From contig DCUV01000065.1 of NCBI GenBank assembly GCA_002328585.1, positions 3,565 through 59,515 on the forward strand: 55,951 bases of DNA, written 5' to 3'. Below are positions 32,871 through 41,436 of the stretch, in pieces. The DNA comes from Spirochaetia bacterium UBA2205. GTDB lineage: Bacteria > Spirochaetota > UBA4802 > UB4802. Both the position numbers and the translations under genes were made by a program. The notes below the pieces were generated by a model. It made no database searches. It saw only the letters and a list, made by a program, of their open reading frames with translations, and was not told the DNA's origin. Numbering within the stretch: position 1 is the stretch's first letter; each line of letters starts with the position of its first letter.

Positions 32871-33290
32871 ATGTCTAAAAAATTTACAATACACTTTAGA
32901 AAACTTACCCATTATAAATATCAACTTATGGAAAACTATATACATGCTACATCAATTACATTACAGCAGGAATGCTGCATTGATGATTTTGTTGCATTAA
33001 AAAAAGACGGACAGTTGCATATCTTTAAAGGGTATGCATGGGACGGGCCAAGCGGGCCAACCATTGATACAAAAGATTTTATGCGAGGAAGTTTAGTCCA
33101 TGATGCGCTATATCAACTCATGCGCAAGAAACAACTTCCTGTATCATATAAAGATTATGCGGATAAACTTTTACACGATATTTGTATTGAAGATGGCATG
33201 AGCAAATTCAGAGCATGGTATGTTTACCATGCTGTGAGGTTGTTTGGGAAAGGTGCAATCAAACCTGATGATGACATCAATAATACCTGA
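32871..33290 (+). CDS. DUF1353-like protein
   Basis: 139 residues. The central YAWDGPSGPTIDTKDFMRGSL and VHDALYQLM match the pattern of DUF1353 proteins (WDGAS....LLHDYLY), which are often found in phages and in host genomes. The C-terminal FRAWYVYHAVRLFGKGAI fits the same family. AAGGA precedes ATG 32871. Its role is unknown; it could be a leftover phage or T7SS/structural accessory gene, but no phage genes are adjacent. Confidence 0.65.
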   Translation: MSKKFTIHFRKLTHYKYQLMENYIHATSITLQQECCIDDFVALKKDGQLHIFKGYAWDGPSGPTIDTKDFMRGSLVHDALYQLMRKKQLPVSYKDYADKLLHDICIEDGMSKFRAWYVYHAVRLFGKGAIKPDDDINNT

Positions 33291-33521
33291 TATTGTTTTT
33301 TTGTTCTGGTAATTATTGTAATAGCTACTATTTGTAGTTGCTCAAAAAAAGCAGGTAAATAAAAAAATAGACTATTAATTTTTCATAATGCAATAAAAAA
33401 ATCCTTGATTATCTGTACTGAAAAGAAAAATTACACCATATAAGCTTTGACATATAAAATGAAGATTTGCATTATAGTTGCTTGTATTGTCACCAACTAT
33501 AATTAACTAACTGGTATTTTT

Positions 33522-33741
33522 ATGATACATGATAGCAATCATGAATATAATGAAAACGTATATACTACCTTTTTAAAAGGTGATGCCCGGGAAGAAAGTT
33601 ATTATCAGTATCTGGCAAAATTAGTTTATGATATTTCTGTATCAATTGGCTATACTTCTGTTTCAATAACCACATTACCAAAAAACTGATGCAGGGAATC
33701 CAGACTTTAGAGTGTGGGATGGGAAAAGCGATTATATATAA
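33522..33741 (+). pseudogene. N-terminal remnant of a type IIG-like restriction-modification enzyme
   Basis: ATG 33522 opens 55 codons with TFLKGDAREESYYQYLAKLV, then VSITTLPKN and a stop at 33687-33689. In the next frame, starting over the A-run at 33680-33685, the sequence reads TDAGNPDFRVWDGKSDYI before a stop at 33739-33741. Joined, ITTLPKKTDAGNPDFRVWDG is the well-known N-terminal nuclease-region signature of large N6-adenine methylase/type II restriction proteins. The rest (normally over 800 residues) is absent. So this is a frameshifted, truncated relic, flanked by a 230-bp gene-free stretch (33291-33521) in which I see nothing. Confidence 0.65.
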
Positions 33742-33770
33742 AATATTTTTAAATATTACGGTGTGATGCA

Positions 33771-34778
33771 ATGAATATACTTGTTACAGGTTCTGCTGGT
33801 TTTATTGGTTATTATACAGCGCTGAAGTTTTTACAACAGGGCTATACGGTTATTGGTGTTGATAGTATCAACAGCTACTACGATGTTTCATTAAAGGAAG
33901 CACGTAATGCACTGTTGCTCAATGATAAAAACTATATATTTTATCAATGCGATATAGCTAATTATGAGGAACTATCGCACATATTTAAAAAACATGCCCC
34001 TGACTATGTTGTTCACCTTGCTGCACAGGCAGGTGTGCGCTATAGTCTTGACCATCCCTTTGAGTATATACAGAGCAATATCGTTGGCTTTATGAATATT
34101 GTGGAATGTTGCCGGCATAATCCTGTGAATCACTTAGTCTATGCATCGTCAAGTTCTGTATACGGACTTAATTCATGTGTGCCATTTTCGGTGCATGATA
34201 CTGTTGATCATCCTGTATCGCTGTATGCAGCTACTAAAAAATCGGATGAATTGATTGCTCACTGTTATTCGCATTTATATGGAATCCCTACCAGTGGTCT
34301 CAGGTTTTTTACCGTCTATGGACCATGGGGGCGCCCGGACATGGCATACTTTACCTTCACAAAATCTATTGTCGAGGATAAGCCCATCAATGTTTATAAC
34401 TATGGAGATATGGAGCGGGATTTTACCTATATTGATGATATTGTTGAGGGTGTTTACAGAATAACCTTTACCGTACCACAGGGGAAACCTCATTTTGACA
34501 CCATGCACCCTGATCCGGCATCAAGCACAGCGCCGTACCGGATTTATAACATTGGCAACAATAAACCGGTTTCACTGCTGTATTTCATTGAGGTACTGGA
34601 AAAAGAAATAGGTAAAAAAGCAACAATACATTTTTTGCCCATGCAGCCGGGTGATGTGCTTGCAACGTTTGCCGATATAGATGAGTTAACACAAGCCACT
34701 GGTTACAGCCCTGTAACTTCAATTGAACAGGGATTGTCATTGTTTGTTCAATGGTATAAAAAGTTTTATACTGTTTAA
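33771..34778 (+). CDS. NAD-dependent epimerase, UDP-glucuronate 4-epimerase type
   Basis: 335 residues of the extended short-chain dehydrogenase family: NAD loop TGSAGFIGYYTA, HLAAQAGVRYSLD, SSSSVYG and catalytic YAATKK (Tyr and Lys), GLRFFTVYGPWGRPDMAYF, and YGDMERDFTYIDDIVEGV. The GVDSINSYYDVSLKEAR loop and PDMA segment are those of UDP-glucuronate 4-epimerases, which supply UDP-galacturonate for surface polysaccharides. It stands alone, with a convergent TPR gene overlapping its last 4 bp. Confidence 0.9.
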   Translation: MNILVTGSAGFIGYYTALKFLQQGYTVIGVDSINSYYDVSLKEARNALLLNDKNYIFYQCDIANYEELSHIFKKHAPDYVVHLAAQAGVRYSLDHPFEYIQSNIVGFMNIVECCRHNPVNHLVYASSSSVYGLNSCVPFSVHDTVDHPVSLYAATKKSDELIAHCYSHLYGIPTSGLRFFTVYGPWGRPDMAYFTFTKSIVEDKPINVYNYGDMERDFTYIDDIVEGVYRITFTVPQGKPHFDTMHPDPASSTAPYRIYNIGNNKPVSLLYFIEVLEKEIGKKATIHFLPMQPGDVLATFADIDELTQATGYSPVTSIEQGLSLFVQWYKKFYTV

Positions 34779-35311
34779 TGTTCTTTTATGGATTGCAAAA
34801 GACTATCAGCAGTTGTTTGGTAGGTGCCTTCAATATCGTACTGTAATGATTTTTGCAGATATGTTTTTGCTAACGCTGTGTCATCAATTGCAATATAACA
34901 TAAAGCAGCATTGATCAACGCTGCAGCCTTTAAGGAGGAATACTGATTCATGCTGTATCGTTCGGTTGCTAAAAAAAACAGCGCCGCTTTTTTGTATTCG
35001 CCAATGTGATAAAAATTTTTACCAATATAATAGTTGGCAACGCCCTGTATCAGTTGATTATCAGGATTTTGCGCAATACATTCCTGAAAAGAATCTATGG
35101 ACAGGTCATATAACTTATCTTTATAGGCTACATAACTTGCATACAATAAATTTTTATTGGCGATAGTTATTGTTTGAATAAGCTGATTCCAGAAATCTCG
35201 ATTTTCCTCAATGATACTGCTGGTTGCAACCTGTGAATGTAATGGCTGCACTGACAATAACACTACAGTGAAAACTATGACAAACCGTTTATTGACCATA
35301 GTAAATCTCAT
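34775..35311 (-). CDS. Exported tetratricopeptide-repeat protein
   Basis: 178 residues. An N-terminal signal peptide (KRFVIVFTVVLLSVQPLHSQ) indicates export to the periplasm. Helical repeats of TPR type follow: YKDKLYDLSIDSFQECIAQNPDN, then NYYIGKNFYHIGEYKKAALFF and AALCYIAIDDTALAKTYLQKSL. These probably mediate protein contacts. Its ATG 35311 overlaps the stop of a 56-codon gene upstream (ATGA), so the two are translationally coupled. A GCGATAGTTATTG motif (35160) encodes part of the TITIANK stretch near residue 50. Partner unknown. Confidence 0.78.
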   Translation of the reverse strand: MRFTMVNKRFVIVFTVVLLSVQPLHSQVATSSIIEENRDFWNQLIQTITIANKNLLYASYVAYKDKLYDLSIDSFQECIAQNPDNQLIQGVANYYIGKNFYHIGEYKKAALFFLATERYSMNQYSSLKAAALINAALCYIAIDDTALAKTYLQKSLQYDIEGTYQTTADSLLQSIKEH

Positions 35312-35478
35312 GCTCCAATAAGTGGTTCTCGCTTTATTAATATATGCTTTATGGTGGCTTTCCCAACAGAAAAATAAATTTGCTGTGATTCCAGCAATTT
35401 AAAATTATTCCATTGCGAAACAATTGTTTCTGGATGTTGCTGCTCTTGCTGTGTTTCAGGTTGTTTTATTGAACCCAT
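35308..35478 (-). CDS. Small 56-residue protein coupled to the TPR gene
   Basis: A short ORF with an AAGGAGT site directly before ATG 35478. The N-terminus is Gln/Glu-rich (MGSIKQPETQQEQQHPETIV) and probably disordered; the rest is amphipathic (SQWNNFKLLESQQIYFSVGK, then KHILIKREPLIGA). No signal peptide or membrane span. Its stop overlaps the start of the TPR gene as ATGA. The good ribosome binding site and coupling argue that it is real; I know of no homologue. Confidence 0.5.
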   Translation of the reverse strand: MGSIKQPETQQEQQHPETIVSQWNNFKLLESQQIYFSVGKATIKHILIKREPLIGA

Positions 35479-35687
35479 AGTTTACTCCTTATGGTAGCAT
35501 CACTTAAATAGTAAAGGCATGATAAAAATTTGTCTACATAAAAAAATTATAATTTTTACACCCAGCAATCTTTTTGCTTTTTTGTATTGACTTTTTAAAA
35601 AAGCTTTTTAGGTTGACATAGTCATATTTATTATAAAAAATATGTTGGCTTATCCTTATATATCTAAAAAGGCACTTAAAGGCTGGT

Positions 35688-36383
35688 ATGTCAATAGCAA
35701 AAAAGAAAAATTTTATAATTTTGGTGATAGTTCTTTTAATTTTTGTACCCTGCATAATGGGGTATCCGTATAAATTTGACTTTATTACCGTCAATGATAT
35801 TGTTAAGCAGATAAAAAAGGCATTCTCTGATGTTGATAGTTATCAGGCAAGCTTTGTTATGATTTCTGACCGTATTGGGAAGCGTCAGACTCAGAGTGGA
35901 ACAATATGGTATAAATCTCCTCATTACCTGCGTGTTGATTTTGATTCTCCCTATGGACAGCGAATCGTATCTGATGGAAAACAGGTATGGATATATATCC
36001 CTTCATTGAACATTGTTGCAGAACAGGATTTAAACTCGGGTACACTTTTTTCAGTTGGTACCGGACCTGGTTTAAACAGGCTCTTTTCAAAGTACCATTA
36101 CCGGTTTGATGGGAAAGAACAGCCTCGTGAGGAAAGTAATAACAGATATTATGTATTATTTTTAAAACAAAAAGAAACACGGAGCGGATTCAGAACATTA
36201 AAGCTATGGGTTAATGAGCAGTATTTTATTACAAAGGCATATGGTGAAACAGCCAGCGGGAAAAATATAACACTGGAAATAAAAAATGTTACTACAAAAA
36301 TAGATGTGAAAAAAGGATTTTTTAAGTTTGATCCTCCTTCAAATGCCCGGATAATTAAAAATCCCATGTTAGCAGAGGAATAG
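35688..36383 (+). CDS. lolA: Outer-membrane lipoprotein carrier protein LolA
   Basis: Periplasmic chaperone that ferries lipoproteins to the outer membrane. 231 residues: signal peptide (KKKNFIILVIVLLIFVPCIM), then the LolA beta fold with SYQASFVMISDRIGKRQTQSG, GTIWYKSPHYLRVDFDSPYG and IVSDGKQVWIYIPSLN. Its presence implies a diderm cell. First gene of a tight run lolA-rodZ-rimO-pgsA-pgpA (3 bp to rodZ). The typical hydrophobic cavity residues cannot be judged by eye. Confidence 0.92.
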   Translation: MSIAKKKNFIILVIVLLIFVPCIMGYPYKFDFITVNDIVKQIKKAFSDVDSYQASFVMISDRIGKRQTQSGTIWYKSPHYLRVDFDSPYGQRIVSDGKQVWIYIPSLNIVAEQDLNSGTLFSVGTGPGLNRLFSKYHYRFDGKEQPREESNNRYYVLFLKQKETRSGFRTLKLWVNEQYFITKAYGETASGKNITLEIKNVTTKIDVKKGFFKFDPPSNARIIKNPMLAEE

Positions 36384-36386
36384 CAT

Positions 36387-37523
36387 ATGGTAGCAGGAAT
36401 TGGCGAAACATTACGCAATGCTCGCGAAGCAAAAAGGCTAACATTGAAAGATGTATCAAAGGATACAAATATAGTTGTTAAATATCTGGAAGCTCTTGAA
36501 AATGAAGAATTTGATAAATTTCCCAGTGAAACATATCTATTGGGTTTTTTACGTTCATATGCTGAATATCTGCGGCTGGATGCTGATGAGCTGATACAGG
36601 CGTATAAAGGATATAAAATTGGTGAAAGTTCCACTCCATTAGAAGAGTTAACAAGGCCAACAGGGCTTTCAATTTTTACACAATGGCGTATGTATGCCGA
36701 GCAGTATAAAAATATTTTATATATTGCTGGTATTGGGGTGGCGGTACTTATCGTTATTTCACTATTTATAAGCCTTATTACATCTGATGTCCATGTTGGC
36801 AGTGATGATTCCATAAAAGCAATACAAGAAGAATATTACCGCACACAGGGCAAAAAGATAGCCATAAAAAATATATGGCCCCTGCAGATTGCCAATGATA
36901 GTGGTATTGTTTTGCTGTATAACAATGAAGCATGCCAGTTTTTAGTTGAAAATAAAGAAATACTGTTTTTATTAAATGAAATCAAAGATGATTCGGTCGT
37001 AGTAGAGTTTCTTCCGGATTCAAAGAAATATATACTGGAGATGGAAAAGTCGGTTGTGTGCAGTCCTATGGAGTCATCACAGAATATAATTTTAACATTG
37101 AAAGGATTAACTGAAAACAGAGCAAAGATTAAGGTTCAGCTTACTGCTGCACAGCAAGCAGTTGAACAGGAAGAAGTGGTAAGTGTAGTAACACCGGTTA
37201 CACCGGGGACTGAGGTAGTAACCCATGATCAGAAGAATTTGAAGATAGTACTTGAAACTGAATTTATTCAAAAAACATATTTTGAATTATATCTTGATGG
37301 TAATGAAAAGGTCAGAGGCTTTATGCCAGCAGGAAACAAAGAGCGATGGGAAGCTTCAGAATATATTCAGGTAAAGATAGGCAATGCTGGTGGGGTCAAA
37401 GTTAAAATAAACAATGTTGATTATGTATTTGGCTTGCCAGGGCAGGTAGCGAATAAGGTTATTACCTGGCGGAAGGACCCAACCAATCCTAATAAATATA
37501 AATTAGAAGTTAAAGATTGGTGA
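36387..37523 (+). CDS. rodZ: RodZ-like cytoskeletal helix-turn-helix membrane protein
   Basis: 378 residues. The N-terminal HTH_25 domain (about 5-75: IGETLRNAREAKRLTLKDVS, LEALENEEFDKFPSETYLLG) is followed by a linker, one membrane helix (about 113-132, YIAGIGVAVLIVISLFISLI) and a periplasmic part with a C-terminal DUF4115-like domain (GNEKVRGFMPAGNKERWEAS). RodZ links MreB to the elongation machinery. The middle (about 150-280) is longer than in E. coli and unassigned. It lies 3 bp after lolA and 1 bp before rimO. Confidence 0.85.
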   Translation: MVAGIGETLRNAREAKRLTLKDVSKDTNIVVKYLEALENEEFDKFPSETYLLGFLRSYAEYLRLDADELIQAYKGYKIGESSTPLEELTRPTGLSIFTQWRMYAEQYKNILYIAGIGVAVLIVISLFISLITSDVHVGSDDSIKAIQEEYYRTQGKKIAIKNIWPLQIANDSGIVLLYNNEACQFLVENKEILFLLNEIKDDSVVVEFLPDSKKYILEMEKSVVCSPMESSQNIILTLKGLTENRAKIKVQLTAAQQAVEQEEVVSVVTPVTPGTEVVTHDQKNLKIVLETEFIQKTYFELYLDGNEKVRGFMPAGNKERWEASEYIQVKIGNAGGVKVKINNVDYVFGLPGQVANKVITWRKDPTNPNKYKLEVKDW

Positions 37524-37524
37524 T

Positions 37525-38832
37525 GTGTTTTTGCCGCAGGAACTTTCATATTATATCATTTCATTAGGATGCCCAAAAAATGAGGTCGATGCAGAGCGGC
37601 TCAATGCTGATTTGCATAATGCAGGGTTTGTTCCAGCTCATGGCATGGATGATGCCAGCATTATTTTTATCAATACCTGTGGATTTATCAAAGAGGCTAA
37701 GGAAGAATCCATTGCAGCCATCATGGATGCAATGGATTACAAGGCTGGCGAACATGATTATAAAAAAAAGCTGGTTGTGCTGGGATGTCTTACGCAACGT
37801 TATAAAGAAGAAATAACGCATGAAATCCCGGAAATAGATCTGGTGTGGGGTTTGTACGATAGCTCCATGATTAATGAGGTTGCCCGAATATGTACTGTTG
37901 ACCTATTAACAGTAACTATCGCCCAAAAACGAAAACCCCTTGTAGACAATGTTCCCTATTCCTATATTAAAATTGCAGAAGGTTGCTCCAATAATTGCAG
38001 TTACTGTGCCATTCCAATAATACGCGGGAAGCACCGTTCGTATGCGCCTGAATTAATTGCAGACGATGCTGCACACGCGTTGCAGAGGGGCGTAAAAGAG
38101 CTTATAGTTGTAGCGCAGGATGTAGCAATATATAATTACGATGGTGTGTTCGTCAATGACCTGATTAGCAGGCTCAATAATCTTGAAGGTACATTCTGGA
38201 TACGACTTATGTATTGTCATCCTGATCACATTTCCAGTGAATTGATTGAAGCAATGGCAACACTGCAAAAGGTTGTTCATTATATTGATATCCCCTTTCA
38301 GCATGCAAGTACAAAGATATTGCGTGCCATGAACAGAAAAGGGAATGCTAAAAGATATTTACGCCTTGTAGAAAAATTGCGCAAAGCAATCCCTGATATA
38401 GCTATACGCTCAACGTTTATGGTTGGATTCCCTGGCGAAGATGACGATGATTATGCTGTCCTGCTTGATTTTATAACAGAAGCACAGCTTGACAGAGTTG
38501 GTGTATTTATGTATTCACCTGAAGAAGGCACAAAAGCCAGTGTCATGAGTGGTATGGTTAAAAAAGCAATACAACATAAACGCTACAACAGACTGATGCA
38601 ATTGCAGCAAACAATATCGTTGCAACGATTGGAGAAAACTATAGGAAATGTAGTTGAGGTGCTTGTTGAAGAAAAAGTGGATGCAAATAACTACATCGGC
38701 AGAACGCAATATGATGCCCCCGATATTGATGGTATTTTTTTCTTGACCGCAGATGGTATTAATGTCAATGATATCGTGCTGGCAAAAATAACTGATACAT
38801 TAGAATATGACCGTATTGGAGTACTCATTTGA
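37525..38832 (+). CDS. rimO: Ribosomal protein S12 methylthiotransferase RimO
   Basis: Adds a methylthio group to Asp of ribosomal protein S12. 435 residues: N-terminal MTTase domain with ISLGCPKNEVDAE (Cys16), Cys52 and Cys88 as one [4Fe-4S] site, radical SAM Cys154-x3-Cys158-x2-Cys161 in AEGCSNNCSYCAIP, and a C-terminal TRAM domain. Start is GTG 37525; the ATG at 37523 is out of frame. The linker between the two domains (LLTVTIAQKRK, residues 127-137) is encoded by an inverted copy of the dispersed 18-mer (37907-37924). It is coupled to pgsA by a TTGA overlap. Confidence 0.95.
   Translation: MFLPQELSYYIISLGCPKNEVDAERLNADLHNAGFVPAHGMDDASIIFINTCGFIKEAKEESIAAIMDAMDYKAGEHDYKKKLVVLGCLTQRYKEEITHEIPEIDLVWGLYDSSMINEVARICTVDLLTVTIAQKRKPLVDNVPYSYIKIAEGCSNNCSYCAIPIIRGKHRSYAPELIADDAAHALQRGVKELIVVAQDVAIYNYDGVFVNDLISRLNNLEGTFWIRLMYCHPDHISSELIEAMATLQKVVHYIDIPFQHASTKILRAMNRKGNAKRYLRLVEKLRKAIPDIAIRSTFMVGFPGEDDDDYAVLLDFITEAQLDRVGVFMYSPEEGTKASVMSGMVKKAIQHKRYNRLMQLQQTISLQRLEKTIGNVVEVLVEEKVDANNYIGRTQYDAPDIDGIFFLTADGINVNDIVLAKITDTLEYDRIGVLI
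37905..37926 (-). repeat. Dispersed GCGATAG motif inside rimO
   Basis: The complement of this segment contains GGGCGATAGTTACTGTTA and matches 5760-5781 over 22 bases. It is read in frame as part of the rimO linker, between the MTTase and radical SAM domains, a region where family members vary. This suggests that the motif can be tolerated in, or inserted into, coding DNA. Confidence 0.8.
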
Positions 38833-39476
38833 ATATACCAAATTTATTGACATTATCACGAATTATTCTGATTCCGCTATTTTTATATTTGATTTTTACG
38901 CCCACCATAGAACATAGAATATGGGCGCTTGTTATATTTGTCATAGCTTCGTTAACTGATTTGTTAGATGGATGGACTGCCCGTAAACTGAAGCAGGAAA
39001 CGGAAACAGGAAAATTTTTGGATCCGTTAGCGGATAAGTTCCTTGTTATTTCGGCGTTGATTGCCTTTTTATTTTTAGATCCTCTCATTCCCCTGTGGAT
39101 GGTTATTGTTATCATTGCACGTGATCTTTTGATTACGCTGATGCGATATCTGGCAATCAAGAAAGGCACATCGCTAAGAACAAGTCGATTGGGGAAGGTA
39201 AAAACAGCATTCCAGATGATATCAATTATTTTGATTATTATGGTGTTTATTGTTCGTAACTCCATTAAAAATGTTCAGCTTGAAATAGCCCAGTTAAGTG
39301 CGTTAAAGTATGAAACAATTGTAGAGATAATAAATTCAGACTTGCACCATAAATGGCTCATCGTTTGCCCATATTGTATAATGGCAGTAGTGACATTGTT
39401 AACAGCGCTTTCCGGTTTACGATATATTGTAACTAACTGGAAATTGTTTGTGCCACCCTATGCAAAGAAGGATTAA
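38829..39476 (+). CDS. pgsA: CDP-diacylglycerol-glycerol-3-phosphate 3-phosphatidyltransferase
   Basis: Makes phosphatidylglycerol phosphate at the inner membrane from CDP-diacylglycerol (product of cdsA) and glycerol 3-phosphate. 215 residues; the CDP-alcohol phosphatidyltransferase signature DLLDGWTARKLKQETETGKF, then LDPLADK, contains the conserved metal-binding aspartates. Several membrane helices. TTG start 38829, overlapping the rimO stop (TTGA). It is followed by pgpA, the next enzyme. Confidence 0.94.
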   Translation: MNIPNLLTLSRIILIPLFLYLIFTPTIEHRIWALVIFVIASLTDLLDGWTARKLKQETETGKFLDPLADKFLVISALIAFLFLDPLIPLWMVIVIIARDLLITLMRYLAIKKGTSLRTSRLGKVKTAFQMISIILIIMVFIVRNSIKNVQLEIAQLSALKYETIVEIINSDLHHKWLIVCPYCIMAVVTLLTALSGLRYIVTNWKLFVPPYAKKD

Positions 39477-39483
39477 ATTGCTC

Positions 39484-39963
39484 ATGTTCTGGAAAGAATT
39501 TCTTTTTACGGGATTATATACTGGATATTTTCCAAAAGGCTCCGGTACGGTTGGTGCTTTCCTTGCTTTACTGTTCTATATCATTATTCACCAGTTGTGT
39601 GGAAAGTATGGAATAATGGTAAATCTCATCCTTGTTACTGTTATTCTTTATCCATCAATAAAATTGGGTGATGATGCTGAAATTTTTTTTGCCATGAAAG
39701 ATCCTCAGGCTGTTGTACTGGATGAGATGCTTGGCTTCTGGGTAACCATGTTATTCCATTCATTTAGCTTGTTGTCAGTGTTGCTGGGTTTTATATTTTT
39801 CAGACTATTTGATATTATGAAACCATACCCTATTCAAAAGCTTGAACATTGTAAAGGCGGATTGGGTATTATGATGGATGATATTATTGCAGGTGTATAT
39901 GCAAATGGTGTTATCTCGTTGATATTGTTTATTATGAACATCTATGGGATTGTGCTTGTGTAA
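39484..39963 (+). CDS. pgpA: Phosphatidylglycerophosphatase A
   Basis: Dephosphorylates phosphatidylglycerol phosphate, the product of PgsA. From ATG 39484 it has 159 residues: FTGLYTGYFPKGSGTVGAFL at the start, VVLDEMLGFWVTM, FFRLFDIMKPYPIQKLEH and GIMMDDIIAGVYANG. TTG 39478 is an alternative start closer to the AAGAAGGA site at 39465-39472; the ATG at 39448 lies inside pgsA. Two to four membrane helices. Last gene of the phospholipid run. Confidence 0.92.
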   Translation: MFWKEFLFTGLYTGYFPKGSGTVGAFLALLFYIIIHQLCGKYGIMVNLILVTVILYPSIKLGDDAEIFFAMKDPQAVVLDEMLGFWVTMLFHSFSLLSVLLGFIFFRLFDIMKPYPIQKLEHCKGGLGIMMDDIIAGVYANGVISLILFIMNIYGIVLV

Positions 39964-40032
39964 TGTATTAATGCTGTCGAAATAGATAATAGTATGCGGA
40001 GGCTTAATGCCAAAATGGTTTGAGGTTGTTTT

Positions 40033-40902
40033 ATGAAACGACATTATATACTGTTATTATTGTTTTTATTTTTCATTTGCAGCATATTCATGGTATATGC
40101 TCAAAAAAATGTGGGCGATAGTTCTAAAGATGTGAATTATTGCATTCAATGTCACCTTACGCTTAATGGAAAACCGCGGTCAGTAGTGCTTGAATGGGAA
40201 AACAGCATCCATGCAAAAAAAAATGTAGAGTGCGATGGATGTCATGGCGGTAACCACACAGTAAATGATGTAAAACAGGCTAAAGATAAGAAAACAGGGT
40301 TTATTGGAAAACCGGTAAAGAAGGATATACCTCAGTTTTGTGGTAGAGCAGAATGCCATGGGGAGGCTTTAACACAATTTAAACGCGGTCCTCATTATGA
40401 TTCGGTATTAAAGATTGGTTCTCCCACTTGTGTAGATTGCCATGGCGATCATAATGTTCAACGTTCAACATATCATATTATATCCGATAAGACATGTTCC
40501 AGTTGTCATAGTGTTGAATATTCACGTGAGCTGGTTAGTTCGATGATCAGTATTGAGAAAAATATAGAAGAGATTGAAAACTCATTGGAATATCTTAACC
40601 AGCGCAATGTTGAAAGTAAAGATAGCATGGTACGATATCTTGAATTAAAACGGTATTTCCATCAATTAGTACATGTATTCTCAAAACAGGAAATAGACTT
40701 TACCAGAAAATTGGTAGAGATTGAAATTGAATATTTAGACAAACAATTAACAAACCGTATTGCAACCATTAAACGGCTTGATTTAATCTATATTATTACA
40801 AGTGGATTTAGTATTGCTATAATTATTGCTTTTACAGTATACGTAGCATTAATACGAAAAAGGCGAACAAAAGTAATGAAAAATTTTCAATCCCGCTCAT
40901 GA
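40033..40902 (+). CDS. Membrane-anchored multiheme cytochrome c
   Basis: 289 residues with a signal peptide (residues 1-23), then heme motifs CIQCH (37-41), CDGCH (67-71), an unusual C-x4-C-H at 103-109 (CGRAECH), CVDCH (133-137) and CSSCH (155-159). A helical, partly coiled-coil region follows (about 165-235), then a C-terminal membrane helix (about 250-275) with a basic end. It is thus a periplasmic, C-terminally anchored electron carrier with four or five hemes. Distal His ligands such as NSIHAKKN and HYDSV are plausible. No partner reductase is adjacent. The dispersed motif GGGCGATAGTTC (40113) encodes part of the region just after the signal peptide. Confidence 0.85.
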   Translation: MKRHYILLLLFLFFICSIFMVYAQKNVGDSSKDVNYCIQCHLTLNGKPRSVVLEWENSIHAKKNVECDGCHGGNHTVNDVKQAKDKKTGFIGKPVKKDIPQFCGRAECHGEALTQFKRGPHYDSVLKIGSPTCVDCHGDHNVQRSTYHIISDKTCSSCHSVEYSRELVSSMISIEKNIEEIENSLEYLNQRNVESKDSMVRYLELKRYFHQLVHVFSKQEIDFTRKLVEIEIEYLDKQLTNRIATIKRLDLIYIITSGFSIAIIIAFTVYVALIRKRRTKVMKNFQSRS

Positions 40903-40920
40903 TATCAGTGGAGTATATGT

Positions 40921-41436
40921 GTGATACAGGATTATTTTGAAAAATTTAAGCGATGGTATCTTTTTAACACTGAAAAAATAAAATATGTTGGGAAAAAGAA
41001 TGATAAGCATACCTGTATCCTCTGTGCAATACGGGATAAAGCGGAGGATGTTGTTAATCTGGAAGTGCACCGTACAAACAGGTTTATTGTTTCGATAAAT
41101 TTATATCCATTCAATCCCGGTCATTGTATGATTTTTCCCTTGCGGCATTGTGAGAATATACATGAATTGGAGAAAGAAGATGTTGTGGCTCTCCATGAAT
41201 TGACAATTAAGGTTATTGATATAATAAAAGAAGAGTTTAATCCATCAGGTTTTAATGTTGGATTTAATATAGGTTTGTGGAGTGGCGCAAGCATATCGCA
41301 TATTCATTTACATATTGTACCGCGGTTTCCTAATGAGCTGGGATTTCTGGATGTTATCAGTCATACACGAGTAATGGTTGTTGATCCTCTGGTTGTCTGC
41401 GCAAATTTGAAAAAGCGATTCCATTCTCATGAATAA
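40921..41436 (+). CDS. HIT-family nucleotide hydrolase/phosphorylase-like protein
   Basis: 171 residues, GTG start at 40921. Marks: TCILCAI near residue 36 (zinc-type Cys-x2-Cys), VSINLYPFNPGHCMIFPLRH, GFNVGFNIGLWSGASISHIH, and the histidine triad SHIHLHIVPR. This is the sub-family of diadenosine polyphosphate hydrolases and ApnA phosphorylases in bacteria. Its exact dinucleotide substrate is unknown. It is 18 bp after the cytochrome gene and meets the convergent zinc-ribbon gene end to end. Confidence 0.9.
   Translation: MIQDYFEKFKRWYLFNTEKIKYVGKKNDKHTCILCAIRDKAEDVVNLEVHRTNRFIVSINLYPFNPGHCMIFPLRHCENIHELEKEDVVALHELTIKVIDIIKEEFNPSGFNVGFNIGLWSGASISHIHLHIVPRFPNELGFLDVISHTRVMVVDPLVVCANLKKRFHSHE

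Noticed and set aside
32871..33290. Prophage region
   Set aside because: Only one DUF1353-like gene is present; no capsid, tail, terminase or integrase gene accompanies it.
33565..33771. 68-codon minus-strand ORF
   Set aside because: Lies antisense to the recognisable restriction-modification remnant and has no start signals.
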